Source: Streptomyces sp. NBC_01335
Lineage (GTDB): Bacteria > Actinomycetota > Actinomycetes > Streptomycetales > Streptomycetaceae
Length of the DNA stretch: 64,000 nucleotides
Direction of reading: 5' to 3'
Assembly (NCBI RefSeq): GCF_035953295.1
Contig: NZ_CP108370.1
Span: 2,728,001 to 2,792,000, forward strand
The position numbers and the translations under genes are program-made. Below the pieces are notes generated by a model. The model had not been told where the DNA came from. It was given only the letters and a program-made list of their open reading frames with translations, and made no database searches. Positions 16,594 through 26,382 of the stretch are shown here, in pieces; the first letter of the stretch is position 1, and each line of letters begins with the position of its first letter.

Positions 16594-18276
16594 CTACAGA
16601 TGCGTCGGGGCGAACATCCTGAGCAGTGCCGGGAGCACGACCACGGAGGGGCCGGGCTCGGCTAGTGCCTTCGCCAGGTCGGCGGCGAGGGCGTCCGGTG
16701 AGGTGCGGACGGCCGGGACGCCGAAGGACTCGGCGAGAGCGACGAAGTCCGGGCGGGCCAGCTCGGTGGCGGTGGCCTCGCCGAAGGCGCCCGTCATGTA
16801 CTCGCGCAGGATGCCGTAGCCGCCGTCGTCGACGATCAGCCAGGTGACCGGGAGGTCGTACTGGCGGGCGGTGGCGAGCTCGGCGATGGAGTACATCGAG
16901 CCGCCGTCGCCGGAGACCGCGAGTACCGGCCGGGTCGGGTCGGCGGCGGCCGCTCCGAGGGCCGCAGGGAAGGCGTAGCCGAGACCGCCGGCGCCTTGGG
17001 CGGAGTGCATGGTGTTGGGGTGGCGGGCGTCGAAGGCGGACCAGGCCCAGTAGGCCAGGATCGTCATGTCCCAGAAGCTGGGCGCGGTGTCCGGGAGCGC
17101 CTCGCGGACGGAGGCCAGGACGCGCTGCTCCAGGGTGAGGTCCTGGGCCTCGATGCGGGCCCGGACCTGCTCCAGCAGGGTCCGGACGCGCATCGCCGCG
17201 GCGGGGTCCTCGCGGGTCTCGACCGCTTCCAGGAGGTCGGCGAGGGCCTCGCGGGCGTCCGAGTGGATGCCGAGGGCGGGGTGGTTGGACTCCAGCTTCC
17301 CGGCGTCGGCCTCGATCTGGATGACCCGGCCCCGGGGGCTGAAGGTGTGGTAGTTCGAGGAGAGCTCGCCGAGTCCGGAGCCGATGACGAGGAGGACGTC
17401 GGCGGACTCCAGGAAGTCGGTGGTGTGCCGGTCCTCCAGCCAGGACTGGAGCGAGAGGGGGTGCTCCCAGGGGAAGGCGCCCTTGCCGCCGAAGGTGGTG
17501 ACGACCGGGGCGTCCAGCTTCTCGGCGAGGGCGAGCAGCTTGCCGCTCGCGTCGGAGCGGACGACCCCACCGCCCGCGATGATCGCGGGGCGTTCGGCGC
17601 GGGAGAGCAGCCGGGCGGCGGTGAGCGTCAGCTCGGGGCGGGGGTAGAGCTCGCGCGGGGTGGCGTCCATCGCGGAGACCGGCGGCAGCGTGGTCTCGGC
17701 GAGCAGCACGTCCTGCGGGATCTCGATCCAGACCGGCCCGTGCGGGGCGGTGAGGGCCGACTCCCAGGCGGCGGCGATGGCGGAGGGGATCTGTGAGGCG
17801 GTCCGCACGGTGTGGACGGACTTCACCACGTCGCGGAAGGAGGCCTTCTGGTCGCGCAGCTCGTGGAGGTAGCCGTGCCGGCCGCCGCCGAGGCCGGCGG
17901 TCGGGATCTGGCTGGAGATCGCGAGGACCGGCGCGGAGGCGGCTGCCGCCTCCTGGAGGGCGGCGAGCGAGGTCAGCGCGCCGGGGCCGGTGGAGAGGAG
18001 CAGCGGGGCGACCTCTCCGGTGATGCGGCCGTAGGCGTCGGCCGCGAAGCCCGCGTTGTTCTCGACGCGGAGTCCGACGTACGAGAGGGAGGAGCGGCGC
18101 AGGGCGTCGAACATGCCGAGCGCGTGCTGGCCGGGCAGGCCGAAGACGGTGGTCGCGCCGAGGCCCTGGAGGGACTCGACGACGAGGTCACCGCCGTTGC
18201 GGCCGGGCGGCGGGTTGAGTGCGGCTTCGGCCTGGGCCTCGGTGAGGCGGGGCCGGTCGTCGTGGTCGTGGCTCAC
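16594..18276 (-). CDS. Thiamine diphosphate-dependent decarboxylase, AruI/acetolactate-synthase-like
   Basis: 560 aa from GTG at 18276, overlapping the agmatinase stop as GTGA (18273-18276). The N-terminal pyrimidine-binding domain includes [15 protein letters not shown], whose Glu activates the cofactor. The C-terminal domain has [12 protein letters not shown] and, about 25 residues on, VDDGGYG, where the usual Asn-Asn of the GDG-N26-NN motif reads Asp-Asp. The length equals that of the Pseudomonas 2-ketoarginine decarboxylase AruI (about 559 aa), and coupling to a ureohydrolase suits that step of arginine transaminase catabolism: 2-ketoarginine to guanidinobutyraldehyde. This is inference from context; benzoylformate- or oxalyl-type decarboxylases share the fold. 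Confidence 0.8.
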   Translation of the reverse strand: MSHDHDDRPRLTEAQAEAALNPPPGRNGGDLVVESLQGLGATTVFGLPGQHALGMFDALRRSSLSYVGLRVENNAGFAADAYGRITGEVAPLLLSTGPGALTSLAALQEAAAASAPVLAISSQIPTAGLGGGRHGYLHELRDQKASFRDVVKSVHTVRTASQIPSAIAAAWESALTAPHGPVWIEIPQDVLLAETTLPPVSAMDATPRELYPRPELTLTAARLLSRAERPAIIAGGGVVRSDASGKLLALAEKLDAPVVTTFGGKGAFPWEHPLSLQSWLEDRHTTDFLESADVLLVIGSGLGELSSNYHTFSPRGRVIQIEADAGKLESNHPALGIHSDAREALADLLEAVETREDPAAAMRVRTLLEQVRARIEAQDLTLEQRVLASVREALPDTAPSFWDMTILAYWAWSAFDARHPNTMHSAQGAGGLGYAFPAALGAAAADPTRPVLAVSGDGGSMYSIAELATARQYDLPVTWLIVDDGGYGILREYMTGAFGEATATELARPDFVALAESFGVPAVRTSPDALAADLAKALAEPGPSVVVLPALLRMFAPTHL

Positions 18277-19241
18277 TTCGTACGCGCCGCGGCGATCTGG
18301 CGGGACATGATCGTCGTCAGCTCGTACGCGGTGTGCGAGGCGGCGACGGCGGTGATCTCCGCGTGGTCGTACGCGGGGGCCACCTCGACCAGGTCGGCGG
18401 AGACGAGGTGGCAGGAGGAGAGGCCACGCACGATTTCGAGGAGTTCGCGGGAGGTGAGGCCACCGGCCTCGGGGGTGCCGGTACCGGGCGCGTGGGCCGG
18501 GTCGAGCACGTCGATGTCGATGGAGATGTAGAGCGGCCGGTCACCGATGCGCTGGCGGAGCTGGTCGGTGATCTCGTCCACGCCGCGCCGCATCACGTCG
18601 GCGGAGGTGACGATGCCGAAGCCGAGCTTGGCGTCGTCGGTGAGGTCCTGCTTGCCGTAGAGCGGGCCGCGGGTGCCGACGTGCGAGAGGGCGGAGGTGT
18701 CGAGGATGCCCTCTTCGACGGCCCGGCGGAACGGGGTGCCGTGGGTGTACTCGGCGCCGAAGTAGGTGTCCCAGGTGTCCAGGTGGGCGTCGAAGTGGAG
18801 GAGGGCGACCGGGCCGTGCTTCTTGGCGACGGAACGCAGCAGCGGCAGGGCGATGGTGTGGTCGCCGCCGAGGGTCATCAGCCGGGCGCCGGTGGAGAGC
18901 AGGTCGTCGGCGGCGGCCTCGATCGTCTCGACCGCCTCGTTGATGTTGAACGGGTTGGCCGCGATGTCACCGGCGTCGGCGACCTGTGCCAGCGCGAACG
19001 GCGAGGCGTCCTGGGCCGGGTTGTAGGGGCGCAGGAGGCGCGAGGCCTCGCGGATCGCGTTGCCGCCGAAGCGGGCGCCGGGGCGGTAGGAGACACCGGT
19101 GTCGAAGGGCACGCCGACGACGGCGACGTCGGTGGTGCCGACCTCGTCGAGCCGGGGCAGCCGGGCGAACGTCGCGGGACCGGCGTACCGGGGCACACGG
19201 GAGGAGTCGATGGGGCCGCGAGGCGTTTCGCTGCTGCTCAT
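18273..19241 (-). CDS. speB: Agmatinase/guanidinobutyrase (ureohydrolase family)
   Basis: 322 aa. All dimanganese-binding motifs of ureohydrolases are present: [24 protein letters not shown] and [20 protein letters not shown]. It hydrolyses a guanidino compound to urea plus an amine; agmatine (giving putrescine) and 4-guanidinobutanoate (giving GABA) are the two likely substrates. ATG at 19241 has AAGGAAGG upstream; the longer in-frame extension is low-complexity and rejected. The downstream TPP decarboxylase overlaps by four bases, and the upstream symporter reads the same way, with three hairpins between. The TPP partner favours guanidinobutyrase over agmatinase, but this cannot be decided here, so the symbol is that of the family. 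Confidence 0.85.
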   Translation of the reverse strand: MSSSETPRGPIDSSRVPRYAGPATFARLPRLDEVGTTDVAVVGVPFDTGVSYRPGARFGGNAIREASRLLRPYNPAQDASPFALAQVADAGDIAANPFNINEAVETIEAAADDLLSTGARLMTLGGDHTIALPLLRSVAKKHGPVALLHFDAHLDTWDTYFGAEYTHGTPFRRAVEEGILDTSALSHVGTRGPLYGKQDLTDDAKLGFGIVTSADVMRRGVDEITDQLRQRIGDRPLYISIDIDVLDPAHAPGTGTPEAGGLTSRELLEIVRGLSSCHLVSADLVEVAPAYDHAEITAVAASHTAYELTTIMSRQIAAARTK

Positions 19242-19300
19242 GGAGGGCCTTCCTTCGGGTCGTTCGGGGTGTTCCGGGGTGTTCCGGGGTGGGGGCGGGG

Positions 19301-19393
19301 GTGCGGAGGTTCCGGAGCCTCCGCACCGGGTGGGCGGTGGCCCGCCCGGGTGCGGAGGTTCGCGGGAGCCTCCGCACCGGGTGGGCGGTGGCC
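19301..19393. repeat. Two direct repeats of about 43 bp, each forming a hairpin
   Basis: Copies at 19301-19342 and 19350-19393 both contain GTGCGGAGG...CCTCCGCAC, a 9-bp stem, followed by CGGGTGGGCGGTGGCC. They lie between the symporter stop and the agmatinase start, both leftward, so they may attenuate read-through. A GTTCCGGGGT decamer is also repeated at 19271 and 19281. Confidence 0.75.
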
Positions 19394-19422
19394 GCCACCG
19401 GTGGGACTGAACCGGTGGCGGC
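19391..19422 (-). terminator. Hairpin after the symporter gene (possible terminator)
   Basis: Perfect 12-bp stem GCCGCCACCGGT/ACCGGTGGCGGC with an 8-base loop, about 120 bases downstream of the symporter stop. Confidence 0.55.
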
Positions 19423-19539
19423 CGTGGGTCGGCCGGTCGTACCCGGTCTCCCGTGGGCGACCGTGGGGGCGGTCGGCCGCGGGAGCACGGTCGAGGGGTC
19501 CGGCTCGGGTGGTCTGCGCGGTCGGTCTGCGCGGTCGGT

Positions 19540-21129
19540 CTACACGGTGGCCGGCTCCTGGGCGGAGCCGCCGGCGGCGGAGGTGTCCCCGTCGCGGCCC
19601 CCTTCGTGCCCGTCGCGTCCGGCCAGGCGTTCCCGCCAGGCGCTGAGCACGGCGGGGTCGGTGGGCTCGGTGGCCAGCGAGACGACGACGTACACGGCGA
19701 GCGAGAGGAGCAGTCCGTAGTAGACGGGTTCATTGGCAAGGATGCCGTACACCACCATCAGGACGACGACCGCTACCCCGCCGACGCCGACCGCGGCCAG
19801 CGCCCCGGCCGCCGTGCCCCGGCGCCAGAGCAGTCCGCCGAGGATCGGCACGAGGAGTCCGGCCACGAGGAGGTTGTACGCGACGGTGAGGGCTTCCACG
19901 ACGTCGTTGAGGGCGATGGCGATGAGGATGACGGCGACACCCATGATGAGGATGAACGCGCGGTTGCCCCGCACCTCGTCGTGCCCGCCGCCGTCGGCGG
20001 CTCCGTCGGCCGCAGCCCCGTCGGCCGATGTTCCGCCGGCCCCTGTCCCGCCGGCGCCTGCTGCCTCCGTGGCGCCCGGGACTCCCGCTCCTCGGCCGAT
20101 CACGCCGCGCAGCCGGGACCAGATGTCGTTGTTGGCGACGGTGGCACAGGCGATCAGCGCGCCGGAGGAGGTGGACATCACGGCGGCGAGGGCGGCGGCC
20201 AGCACGAGCCCGCGCACACCGACCGGCAGCTCGTCCTTGACGATGGTGGCGAACGCGGAGTCGGCGCTCGGCAGCTTCGGGTACATCACCTTCGCGGCGG
20301 TGCCGATGACCGCTCCGGCGACGGCGTAGACGAGGCAGTAGGTGCCCGCGACGGTGCCGCCCCAGCGGGCCGTGCGGTCGCTGCGCGCGGTGAACACGCG
20401 CTGCCAGATGTCCTGGCCGATCAGCATGCCGAAGGTGTAGATCAGCACATAGGTGAAGATCGTTTCGCCGCCGATGCCGAGCGGGTCGAAGTACTCCGTG
20501 GGCAGCTTGGCCTTCATCTCGCTGAACCCGCCCGCCTTCACGACCGCGATGGGCAGCAGCAGGAGGAGCACGCCGATCGTCTTGACGACGAACTGCACCA
20601 TGTCCGTGATCGTGATCGACCACATGCCGCCGAGCGTCGAGTAGGCGACGACGATCGCCCCGCCGAGCACGATGGCCACGGTCCGGTCGAGGTCGAAGAT
20701 GACGTCGAAGATCGTGGCGTAGGCGATGGTCGAGGTGACGGCGAGCATGAGGGTGTACGCCCACATGACCACGCCGGAGATGATCCCGGCCCGGCCGCCG
20801 TAGCGGAGGTCGAGCATCTCGGAGACGGTGTAGACCTTCAGCCGGGCGATCCGCGCGGAGAAGAACACCGACAGGGCGAGCAGGCCGAGGCCGATGGTGA
20901 CGACCATCCACGCCCCGGAGAGCCCGTACTGGTAGCCCAGGCCGACGCCGCCGATGGTGGAGGCGCCGCCGAGGACGATGGCAGCCATGGTGCCGGAGTA
21001 CATCCAGGGGCCGAGCCTGCGCCCGGCCACCAGGAAATCGCTCTTGGACTTGGCGCGGCGCATGCCCCACCAGCCCATGGCGAGCATGCCGGCCAGATAG
21101 ACCACGATCACCGCGTAGTCGACAGCCAT
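19540..21129 (-). CDS. Sodium:solute symporter (SSS family)
   Basis: 529 aa, a 12-14 helix membrane protein. The first helices include [19 protein letters not shown] and [17 protein letters not shown], the latter being the SSS region near the sodium site. A Gly/Ala-rich insertion of about 40 residues ([12 protein letters not shown] and similar) sits in a cytoplasmic loop near residue 350. The neighbouring agmatinase, TPP decarboxylase and PucR regulator suggest uptake of a guanidino compound, amino acid or polyamine. It reads toward the agmatinase gene, separated by 298 bases with hairpins, so the genes may be partly co-transcribed. Divergent from the PucR gene. Confidence 0.88.
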   Translation of the reverse strand: MAVDYAVIVVYLAGMLAMGWWGMRRAKSKSDFLVAGRRLGPWMYSGTMAAIVLGGASTIGGVGLGYQYGLSGAWMVVTIGLGLLALSVFFSARIARLKVYTVSEMLDLRYGGRAGIISGVVMWAYTLMLAVTSTIAYATIFDVIFDLDRTVAIVLGGAIVVAYSTLGGMWSITITDMVQFVVKTIGVLLLLLPIAVVKAGGFSEMKAKLPTEYFDPLGIGGETIFTYVLIYTFGMLIGQDIWQRVFTARSDRTARWGGTVAGTYCLVYAVAGAVIGTAAKVMYPKLPSADSAFATIVKDELPVGVRGLVLAAALAAVMSTSSGALIACATVANNDIWSRLRGVIGRGAGVPGATEAAGAGGTGAGGTSADGAAADGAADGGGHDEVRGNRAFILIMGVAVILIAIALNDVVEALTVAYNLLVAGLLVPILGGLLWRRGTAAGALAAVGVGGVAVVVLMVVYGILANEPVYYGLLLSLAVYVVVSLATEPTDPAVLSAWRERLAGRDGHEGGRDGDTSAAGGSAQEPATV

Positions 21130-21509
21130 GGGCGTCCCTCCATCTCAGTCGGTCGGGCGCGCACGCCGGGTCGTTCCGCTCGTTCCGCGACGCGCCCACG
21201 CCGGGCGGCGGGGTCGGGGCGCCTTCCGGAAGCCCGGAGGCCCCGGAAACCCGAGGCCCGGGATCCCTGAGGCCCCGGAAACCCGGAGCCTCCGGAGGCG
21301 GGGTAGCCCGGAGCCCTGCGCGGTCTCCGGCGCTCCGACACGGATGGTCGGTCCCCGGCGTCCCCGGCTCCCCGGCGACAGGTGTCCCCGGCACCACGTG
21401 TCCGCCCCGTGAGGACTTATGCGTCTCGTACGTCTCGTGCGCCCTGATGACGGTAGGTGGCCGGTAGGCGGCGCTGAAGTGTACGTTTCCTCCATCCTCG
21501 ACGTACACG
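21130..21509. other. Divergent promoter region, symporter / PucR
   Basis: 380 bases without a gene. A GGCCCCGGAAACCCG segment occurs twice (near 21239 and 21271), flanked by CCTCCGGAGG-type palindromes, and an inverted repeat precedes the PucR start. This is the likely control region of the guanidino module. Confidence 0.6.
21479..21508. promoter_or_regulatory. Inverted repeat abutting the PucR start codon
   Basis: GTGTACGT (21479-21486) and ACGTACAC (21501-21508) form a perfect 8-bp inverted repeat with 14 bases between, ending one base before the ATG at 21510. It could be an operator for PucR itself or a hairpin masking the start. Confidence 0.6.
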
Positions 21510-23075
21510 ATGGAGCAACCATCCATGCCGGACTCCCCCGCAGGCCCCTCCCCGGCCCCTGAACCAGCCGGACCAGCCGGACCAGCCGGAGCGTCCTCCT
21601 CGACCTCCCCCGGCGGACCCGCCACCCCCGCCAGCCCCGCCGGGCCGCCCACGCCGCCCGTCTCCCTGGGCGCGCTGCTGGCCCGCGAGGAGCTGGGGCT
21701 GCGCCGGATCGCCGGCCCGGAACAGGCGGAGCTGCTCTGGGTGCACACCTCGGAGATGGCCGACCCGTACCCCTATCTCCTCGGCGGCGAGCTGCTGCTC
21801 AGCGCGGGCGTGCTGCTGACCGACCCGGAGTGGTACGTCTCGCGGGTGGTGGAGGCGGGCGCGGCGGCGCTGGGCTTCGGGGTACGGCCGGTGCACGAGT
21901 CCGTGCCGCCGGGGCTGGCGGAGGCGTGCGAGCGGCACGGGCTGCCGCTCCTCGAGGTGCCGCCGGAGACCACGTTCACCTCGGTCGCCCGGGCGGTGTG
22001 GCAGCTGATGGCGGACGCCCGCCATCAGGAACTGCGCCGGACGGCCCGCGCCCAGCAGGCCCTCGCGTCGGCGGCGGCCCGCCCCGACCCGGTACCCGCG
22101 GTGCTCCACCAGTTGGCGGCCCAGCTGGGCGGGTACGCGGTGCTGCTGAGCCCCGAGGGCGGCGAGATCCACACGGCGGGCGCCCGTACCGCCCCGGCGG
22201 TGCGCACCGCGCTCTCCCGGCTGGCCCGGGTGGTCGCCCCGCAGGAGCGGCGGGCCGCTCCCGCGTCCGCCACCGAGACGGTGGACGGCACCCAGCTGTC
22301 GGCGTACGCGCTGGGCGGCGGGCACGGTCTGGTGCTCGCCCTCGCCACCGGCCCCCGCGAGCCCGGGGACCACACGGTGGCGGGCATGGCCGTCGTCCTG
22401 CTCTCGCTGCTGGCCGCCCCGCACCAGGGCGCGGGCTCGGCGGACCGTTCGGCCGCGCTGGTACGGATGCTGCTCGGCGCGGCCCCCGGGGAGGTGGCGC
22501 CGCTGCTCGGTTCGGACGGCCCGTGGACCGTGGTGCACGCCCGCCGCACGAGGAGCGGTGGCACCGCCCCGCTCACCGCGGGCACCCTCGGGGCCTCCCT
22601 CGGTTCGGCCCTTGTCGACACGGGCCGCCGACCGGACGAGCCGGTGCGCGTGCTGCTCACGGACACCGCCCGGCTCACCCCACAGCCCGGCTGGGTGCTC
22701 GGCGCCTCCGACCCCGTACCGCTCGACGGGCTCGCGGCGGCGGACACCCGGGCGTCCCGGGCGCTGGCCCGGGCGGAGGCGACCCGCACACCGCTGCTGC
22801 TCCACCGCGCGGATCGGGGCCTGACCGACTTGCTGACCGGCGAGGCCGCCGAGGCCCACGCCCGTACCCTGCTCGCCCCGCTGTCGGCGACTCTGCGGGA
22901 GACCCTGCGTTGCTGGCTGTCGCTGCACGGCAGCTGGGACCGCACGGCGGTGGCCCTCAAGATCCACCGCAACACGGTCCGCCAGCGCGTCGGGCGCTGT
23001 GCGGAGCTGCTGGGCACGGACCTGGACGACATGGACGTGCGGACGGAGCTGTGGTTCGCCCTGCGGCTGACGTGA
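21510..23075 (+). CDS. PucR family transcriptional regulator
   Basis: 521 aa. After a Pro/Ala-rich N-terminus (about 50 aa) comes the PucR N-terminal purine-catabolism domain (ELLLSAGVLLTDPEWYVSR), a variable central part, and the C-terminal PucR helix-turn-helix: LRCWLSLHGSWDRTAVALKI followed by HRNTVRQRVGRCAELL. PucR proteins activate nitrogen-compound catabolism in response to a metabolite. It is divergent from the symporter-agmatinase-decarboxylase run and is its likely regulator. ATG at 21510 or 21525 could be used; no strong ribosome site distinguishes them. Confidence 0.88.
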   Translation: MEQPSMPDSPAGPSPAPEPAGPAGPAGASSSTSPGGPATPASPAGPPTPPVSLGALLAREELGLRRIAGPEQAELLWVHTSEMADPYPYLLGGELLLSAGVLLTDPEWYVSRVVEAGAAALGFGVRPVHESVPPGLAEACERHGLPLLEVPPETTFTSVARAVWQLMADARHQELRRTARAQQALASAAARPDPVPAVLHQLAAQLGGYAVLLSPEGGEIHTAGARTAPAVRTALSRLARVVAPQERRAAPASATETVDGTQLSAYALGGGHGLVLALATGPREPGDHTVAGMAVVLLSLLAAPHQGAGSADRSAALVRMLLGAAPGEVAPLLGSDGPWTVVHARRTRSGGTAPLTAGTLGASLGSALVDTGRRPDEPVRVLLTDTARLTPQPGWVLGASDPVPLDGLAAADTRASRALARAEATRTPLLLHRADRGLTDLLTGEAAEAHARTLLAPLSATLRETLRCWLSLHGSWDRTAVALKIHRNTVRQRVGRCAELLGTDLDDMDVRTELWFALRLT

Positions 23076-23152
23076 GCCGGCCCTGGCCGGGCGCGCCCGG
23101 CCTCGTCTCCGCCCTGCTCCGGCCCGCCCGCCCTGCTCCGACCTACTCCGGC

Positions 23153-23590
23153 TTACCCCGGCTCCCCCACCGGCGCGGGCTCCGCGACGGCGAGGGGCAC
23201 CTTCACCAGGAGCCCGGATCGGTTGACCAGAAGGACGGGGAGGTCGTCCTCGTAGAAGCGGAGGGTGCCGACGGCCCCTTCGGTGCGGGAGTGCCGGGCG
23301 AGCCGCTCGGCCAGGGATTCCAGGTCGGGCAGCGACTCGGCGTGCACCTCCTGACGCGTGGTGAGCGACCACCCGGCGGGCGTCCGCACCAGCTCGCCCA
23401 CCAGCACGCCCCCGACCCGGGCCGCTGGACCCCGGCCCGCCAGCAGGGGATACGCCCCGGCGGCCCCGGACTCGCCGTACTCGGCGCCGTCCGCCCGTAC
23501 ACCGAGGTGCCACTGCAGATCGGTCAGCACCGGGATGGGCACGGAGTCCTTGAGGTCCAGGCAGAAGTCCACCGCGTACATGTCACTCAT
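23153..23590 (-). CDS. Conserved hypothetical protein, 145 aa
   Basis: 145 aa starting MSDMYAVDFCLDLKDSVPIP; the ATG at 23590 has GGTGG upstream, and a longer form from 23617 is less likely. I do not recognise a named domain. The sequence alternates beta-prone stretches (VLVGELVRTPAGWSLTTRQE, GTLRFYEDDLPVLLVNR) with few charges, suggesting a small soluble alpha/beta protein without signal or membrane segments. Codon third positions are almost all G or C, which supports real coding. It converges with the PucR gene and lies downstream of the amidase gene on the same strand with a 128-base gap. The stop lies in a row of roughly 10-bp repeats (CCGGGGTAAG, CCGGAGTAGG). Confidence 0.65.
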   Translation of the reverse strand: MSDMYAVDFCLDLKDSVPIPVLTDLQWHLGVRADGAEYGESGAAGAYPLLAGRGPAARVGGVLVGELVRTPAGWSLTTRQEVHAESLPDLESLAERLARHSRTEGAVGTLRFYEDDLPVLLVNRSGLLVKVPLAVAEPAPVGEPG

Positions 23591-23718
23591 GCCACCAGCG
23601 TACGAGCGACGGCACACCGCTCGCCCCCACCGGCGCGACGCACGACGGGAGCGACGGGTGACGGCGAAGACCGCTCGCCGCCACCCGCCCCTCCCGTCGT
23701 CGGCGCTTCCGGCTCAGG

Positions 23719-26382
23719 TCACTTGCGGAAGTAGCCGGTGACGTCCGCGATCAGGTCGACGGTGCCCGCGTTGTTGTAGAAGCTCACCTTGCCGTTCACC
23801 ACCGGCACGATCACCAGGTTCGGAACCGTCTGCCCCTTCACCACGTTCAGGTTCGACGCACTCGTGCGGGTCGTCCCGTCCGGGTAGACCGACACGAAAC
23901 TCGTCGCCGACACGTGCGTCGCCGTCACGTTCAGCACCACGGCCGTGACACCCGTCGCCGGAACACCGTTGACGCCCGCGACCTGAAGGGTCACCACACC
24001 GGCCGGACCGACCTGGGCCTTCGGCACACCCAGACCCTCACGCGTGTCCATCACCCGCTTCGGACCGAGGTTGACGTGCGTGGAGCCCTCACCACCGGTG
24101 CTGAAGTAGCCGGTGATGTCCGCGATCAGGTCGACGGAGCCCGCGTTGTTGTAGAAGCTCACCTTGCCGTTCACCACCGGCACGATCACCAGGTTCGGAA
24201 CCGTCTGCCCCTTCACCACGTTCAGGTTCGACGCACTCGTGCGGGTCGTCCCGTCCGGGTAGACCGACACGAAACTCGTCGCCGACACGTGCGTCGCCGT
24301 CACGTTCAGCACCACGGCCGTGACACCCGTCGCCGGAACACCGTTGACGCCCGCGACCTGAAGGGTCACCACACCGGCCGGACCGACCTGGGCCTTCGGC
24401 ACACCCAGACCCTCACGCGTGTCCATCACCCGCTTCGGACCGAGGTTGACGTGCGTGGAGCCCTCACCACCGGTGCTGAAGTAGCCGGTGATGTCCGCGA
24501 TCAGATTGACGGAGCCCGCGTTGTTGTAGAAGTCCACCTTGCCGTTCACCACCGGCACGATCACCAGGTTCGGAACCGTCAGGCCCTCCACCACGTTCAG
24601 GTTCGACGCACTCGTGCGGGTCGTCCCGTCCGGGTACACGGAGATGTAGGACACGGCGGTCGAGGTGGTGGCGGTCACGTTCAGCACCACGGCCCCCACG
24701 CCGGTGGACGGCACTCCGTTGGTGCCGGTCACCTGAAGGGTCACCACACCCGCCGCTCCGACCTTGGCCTTCGGCACGCCCAGCCCCGCGCGCGTGTCCA
24801 TCACCCGCTGCGGGGTGAGGGGCACGAAGGTCTTCGGCGCCGGGACGTTCACGTTCACCGCGGCGGTCGTGGTGGTCGCGCCCGACTGATGGTGAGCCCG
24901 CACGGCGAGCTTGTGGACACCGGGCACGGAGAGCGTCGTGGAGGCGGTGCGCGCGGCTGCCGCGGTGGTCACCACCGGCTGTCCGTCCACCAGCAGCTCG
25001 AACGAGCCGATCAGCGAAGTGGGTGTGGTGGTCGTCCAGTTCAACGACACCGGGCCCGGAGTCTCGTAGCCGGAGTCCACGGCGAAGGCTCCGCCGCCGA
25101 CCGAGGACACCTTGAGGCCCTGTACGGGCCCTGCCGCGAGGGTCCGAATAGCCGGAAGCTGCGGGTAGAGCTTGGCGCCCGGGCACTCGGTGTTGAAGCC
25201 GTCCCGGTGGCCGGAGATCTGGTTGAACGTGTACGACTCCCCGGCGACGAACTGCTGACCCGCGTAGTTCGTCTGGGTGGCGCCGGCGACCAGCGAGGTG
25301 GTGCCCGCCGGATCGCCGCCGTACTGGCCGAGCTTGTACGCCGCCACCCGTGCGGTCGCCTCCAGCGCGGCGTTCGACGCGGCGGTGTTCGTGTAGTCAC
25401 CGAGGATCGCGACGCTGGTGGACTCGCTGTTGAAGCCGTAGGTGTGCGCGCCCATGACGGGCTGGTCGATACCGCCCTGACGGCCCTCGAAGATCGTCCC
25501 GCACTTGTCGACCAGGAAGTTGTATCCGAGGTCGCGCCAGCCATTGGTCTTCACGTGGTAGACGTGGATGGCCCGCACGATGGCCGCCGAGTCCGCGCAG
25601 TCATAGTCGGCGTCGGTGGTGTGGTGGACGAAGACCGCCTTGATGACGCCCTTCTCCAGATAGATGGGCCCCTCGTCGTCGAGCGACTCGTCGGCCCCCC
25701 ATTCGGCGCGGGTGACGACCGGCGGCTGCGGGACCGTGGACGGCGGCCCCGGGTCGACCGCGGCGGCCTCCCGCGCGACGGCGGAAGCCGCGGCGGCGGG
25801 GAGAGCCGCGGACCGGGCGCCCGTGGTCTGGCCCTGCGCGGTGCTCGTGCCCGCGTCGAGGTCGGGGTCGACCATGTCGAGCCGGAGGCCGGCCGGCAGG
25901 ACGCCGGCAGCCGCCCCGTCGCTCACCCGCACCTCGGCACCGTCGGCTCGCCCGACCCAGACCGGCTCGGTCGAACCGCGTTCCGCGGGACGCTCTCCGT
26001 CGAGCCCGGGTGCGTACGGCTCCAGCGTGATCCAGTCCGACCACGCCCCCGTCTCCGCGCTCCGGGTGCGGGCCTCGATCGTGCCCCCGATCGTGGCCCC
26101 GGCGTCGGTCCAGGACACCCCCAGCAGCCCGAACGGCTCGGTCGTACGGCGCGAGAGGGTGGCCTCCCCACGGCCGTCGGCCTTCAGGGCGAGCCGGTGC
26201 ACCTCGCTCCTGACCGGCCCGTCCGCCCGGCCCCCGGCGTCGTACGCCCCCGTACCGCCGGTCCGTACCTGCGTGGCCGGTACTTCCGCGGCGACGGCGC
26301 CGCTCGAGACGCCCTGGAGTCCCAGCACTGCCAGAACTCCGAGCGCCACGGCAGCCCTGCCGCTCACTCGATTCAGTCTCAA
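23719..26382 (-). CDS. Secreted N-acetylmuramoyl-L-alanine amidase (PGRP) with three C-terminal repeats
   Basis: 887 aa from a TTG start at 26382, chosen because AGGGGGA precedes it and the signal peptide begins at once (RAAVALGVLAVLGLQGVSSG). A variable N-terminal part (residues about 40-220) is followed by an amidase_2/PGRP domain (about 220-400): VTRAEWGADES, VFVHHTTDADY (zinc His), NFLVDKCGTIFEGR, GHRDGFNTECPG (zinc His and Cys). Three 125-residue beta-rich repeats follow, each with RVMDTR.GLGVPKA, VLNVTAT, SVYPDGTTRTSASNLNV and FYNNAG..LIAD.TGYF; they probably bind the cell surface. It likely cleaves peptide stems from peptidoglycan during growth or lysis. The last two repeats are nearly identical in DNA. 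Confidence 0.87.
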   Translation of the reverse strand: MRLNRVSGRAAVALGVLAVLGLQGVSSGAVAAEVPATQVRTGGTGAYDAGGRADGPVRSEVHRLALKADGRGEATLSRRTTEPFGLLGVSWTDAGATIGGTIEARTRSAETGAWSDWITLEPYAPGLDGERPAERGSTEPVWVGRADGAEVRVSDGAAAGVLPAGLRLDMVDPDLDAGTSTAQGQTTGARSAALPAAAASAVAREAAAVDPGPPSTVPQPPVVTRAEWGADESLDDEGPIYLEKGVIKAVFVHHTTDADYDCADSAAIVRAIHVYHVKTNGWRDLGYNFLVDKCGTIFEGRQGGIDQPVMGAHTYGFNSESTSVAILGDYTNTAASNAALEATARVAAYKLGQYGGDPAGTTSLVAGATQTNYAGQQFVAGESYTFNQISGHRDGFNTECPGAKLYPQLPAIRTLAAGPVQGLKVSSVGGGAFAVDSGYETPGPVSLNWTTTTPTSLIGSFELLVDGQPVVTTAAAARTASTTLSVPGVHKLAVRAHHQSGATTTTAAVNVNVPAPKTFVPLTPQRVMDTRAGLGVPKAKVGAAGVVTLQVTGTNGVPSTGVGAVVLNVTATTSTAVSYISVYPDGTTRTSASNLNVVEGLTVPNLVIVPVVNGKVDFYNNAGSVNLIADITGYFSTGGEGSTHVNLGPKRVMDTREGLGVPKAQVGPAGVVTLQVAGVNGVPATGVTAVVLNVTATHVSATSFVSVYPDGTTRTSASNLNVVKGQTVPNLVIVPVVNGKVSFYNNAGSVDLIADITGYFSTGGEGSTHVNLGPKRVMDTREGLGVPKAQVGPAGVVTLQVAGVNGVPATGVTAVVLNVTATHVSATSFVSVYPDGTTRTSASNLNVVKGQTVPNLVIVPVVNGKVSFYNNAGTVDLIADVTGYFRK
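23731..24480 (-). repeat. 375-bp near-identical tandem duplication within the amidase gene
   Basis: Copies at 23731-24105 and 24106-24480 have an exact 375-bp period and differ at only a handful of bases (for example GTGCCC/GAGCCC near 23772/24147). A third, clearly diverged copy begins at 24481. The identity includes synonymous sites, implying recent duplication or gene conversion. Confidence 0.9.
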
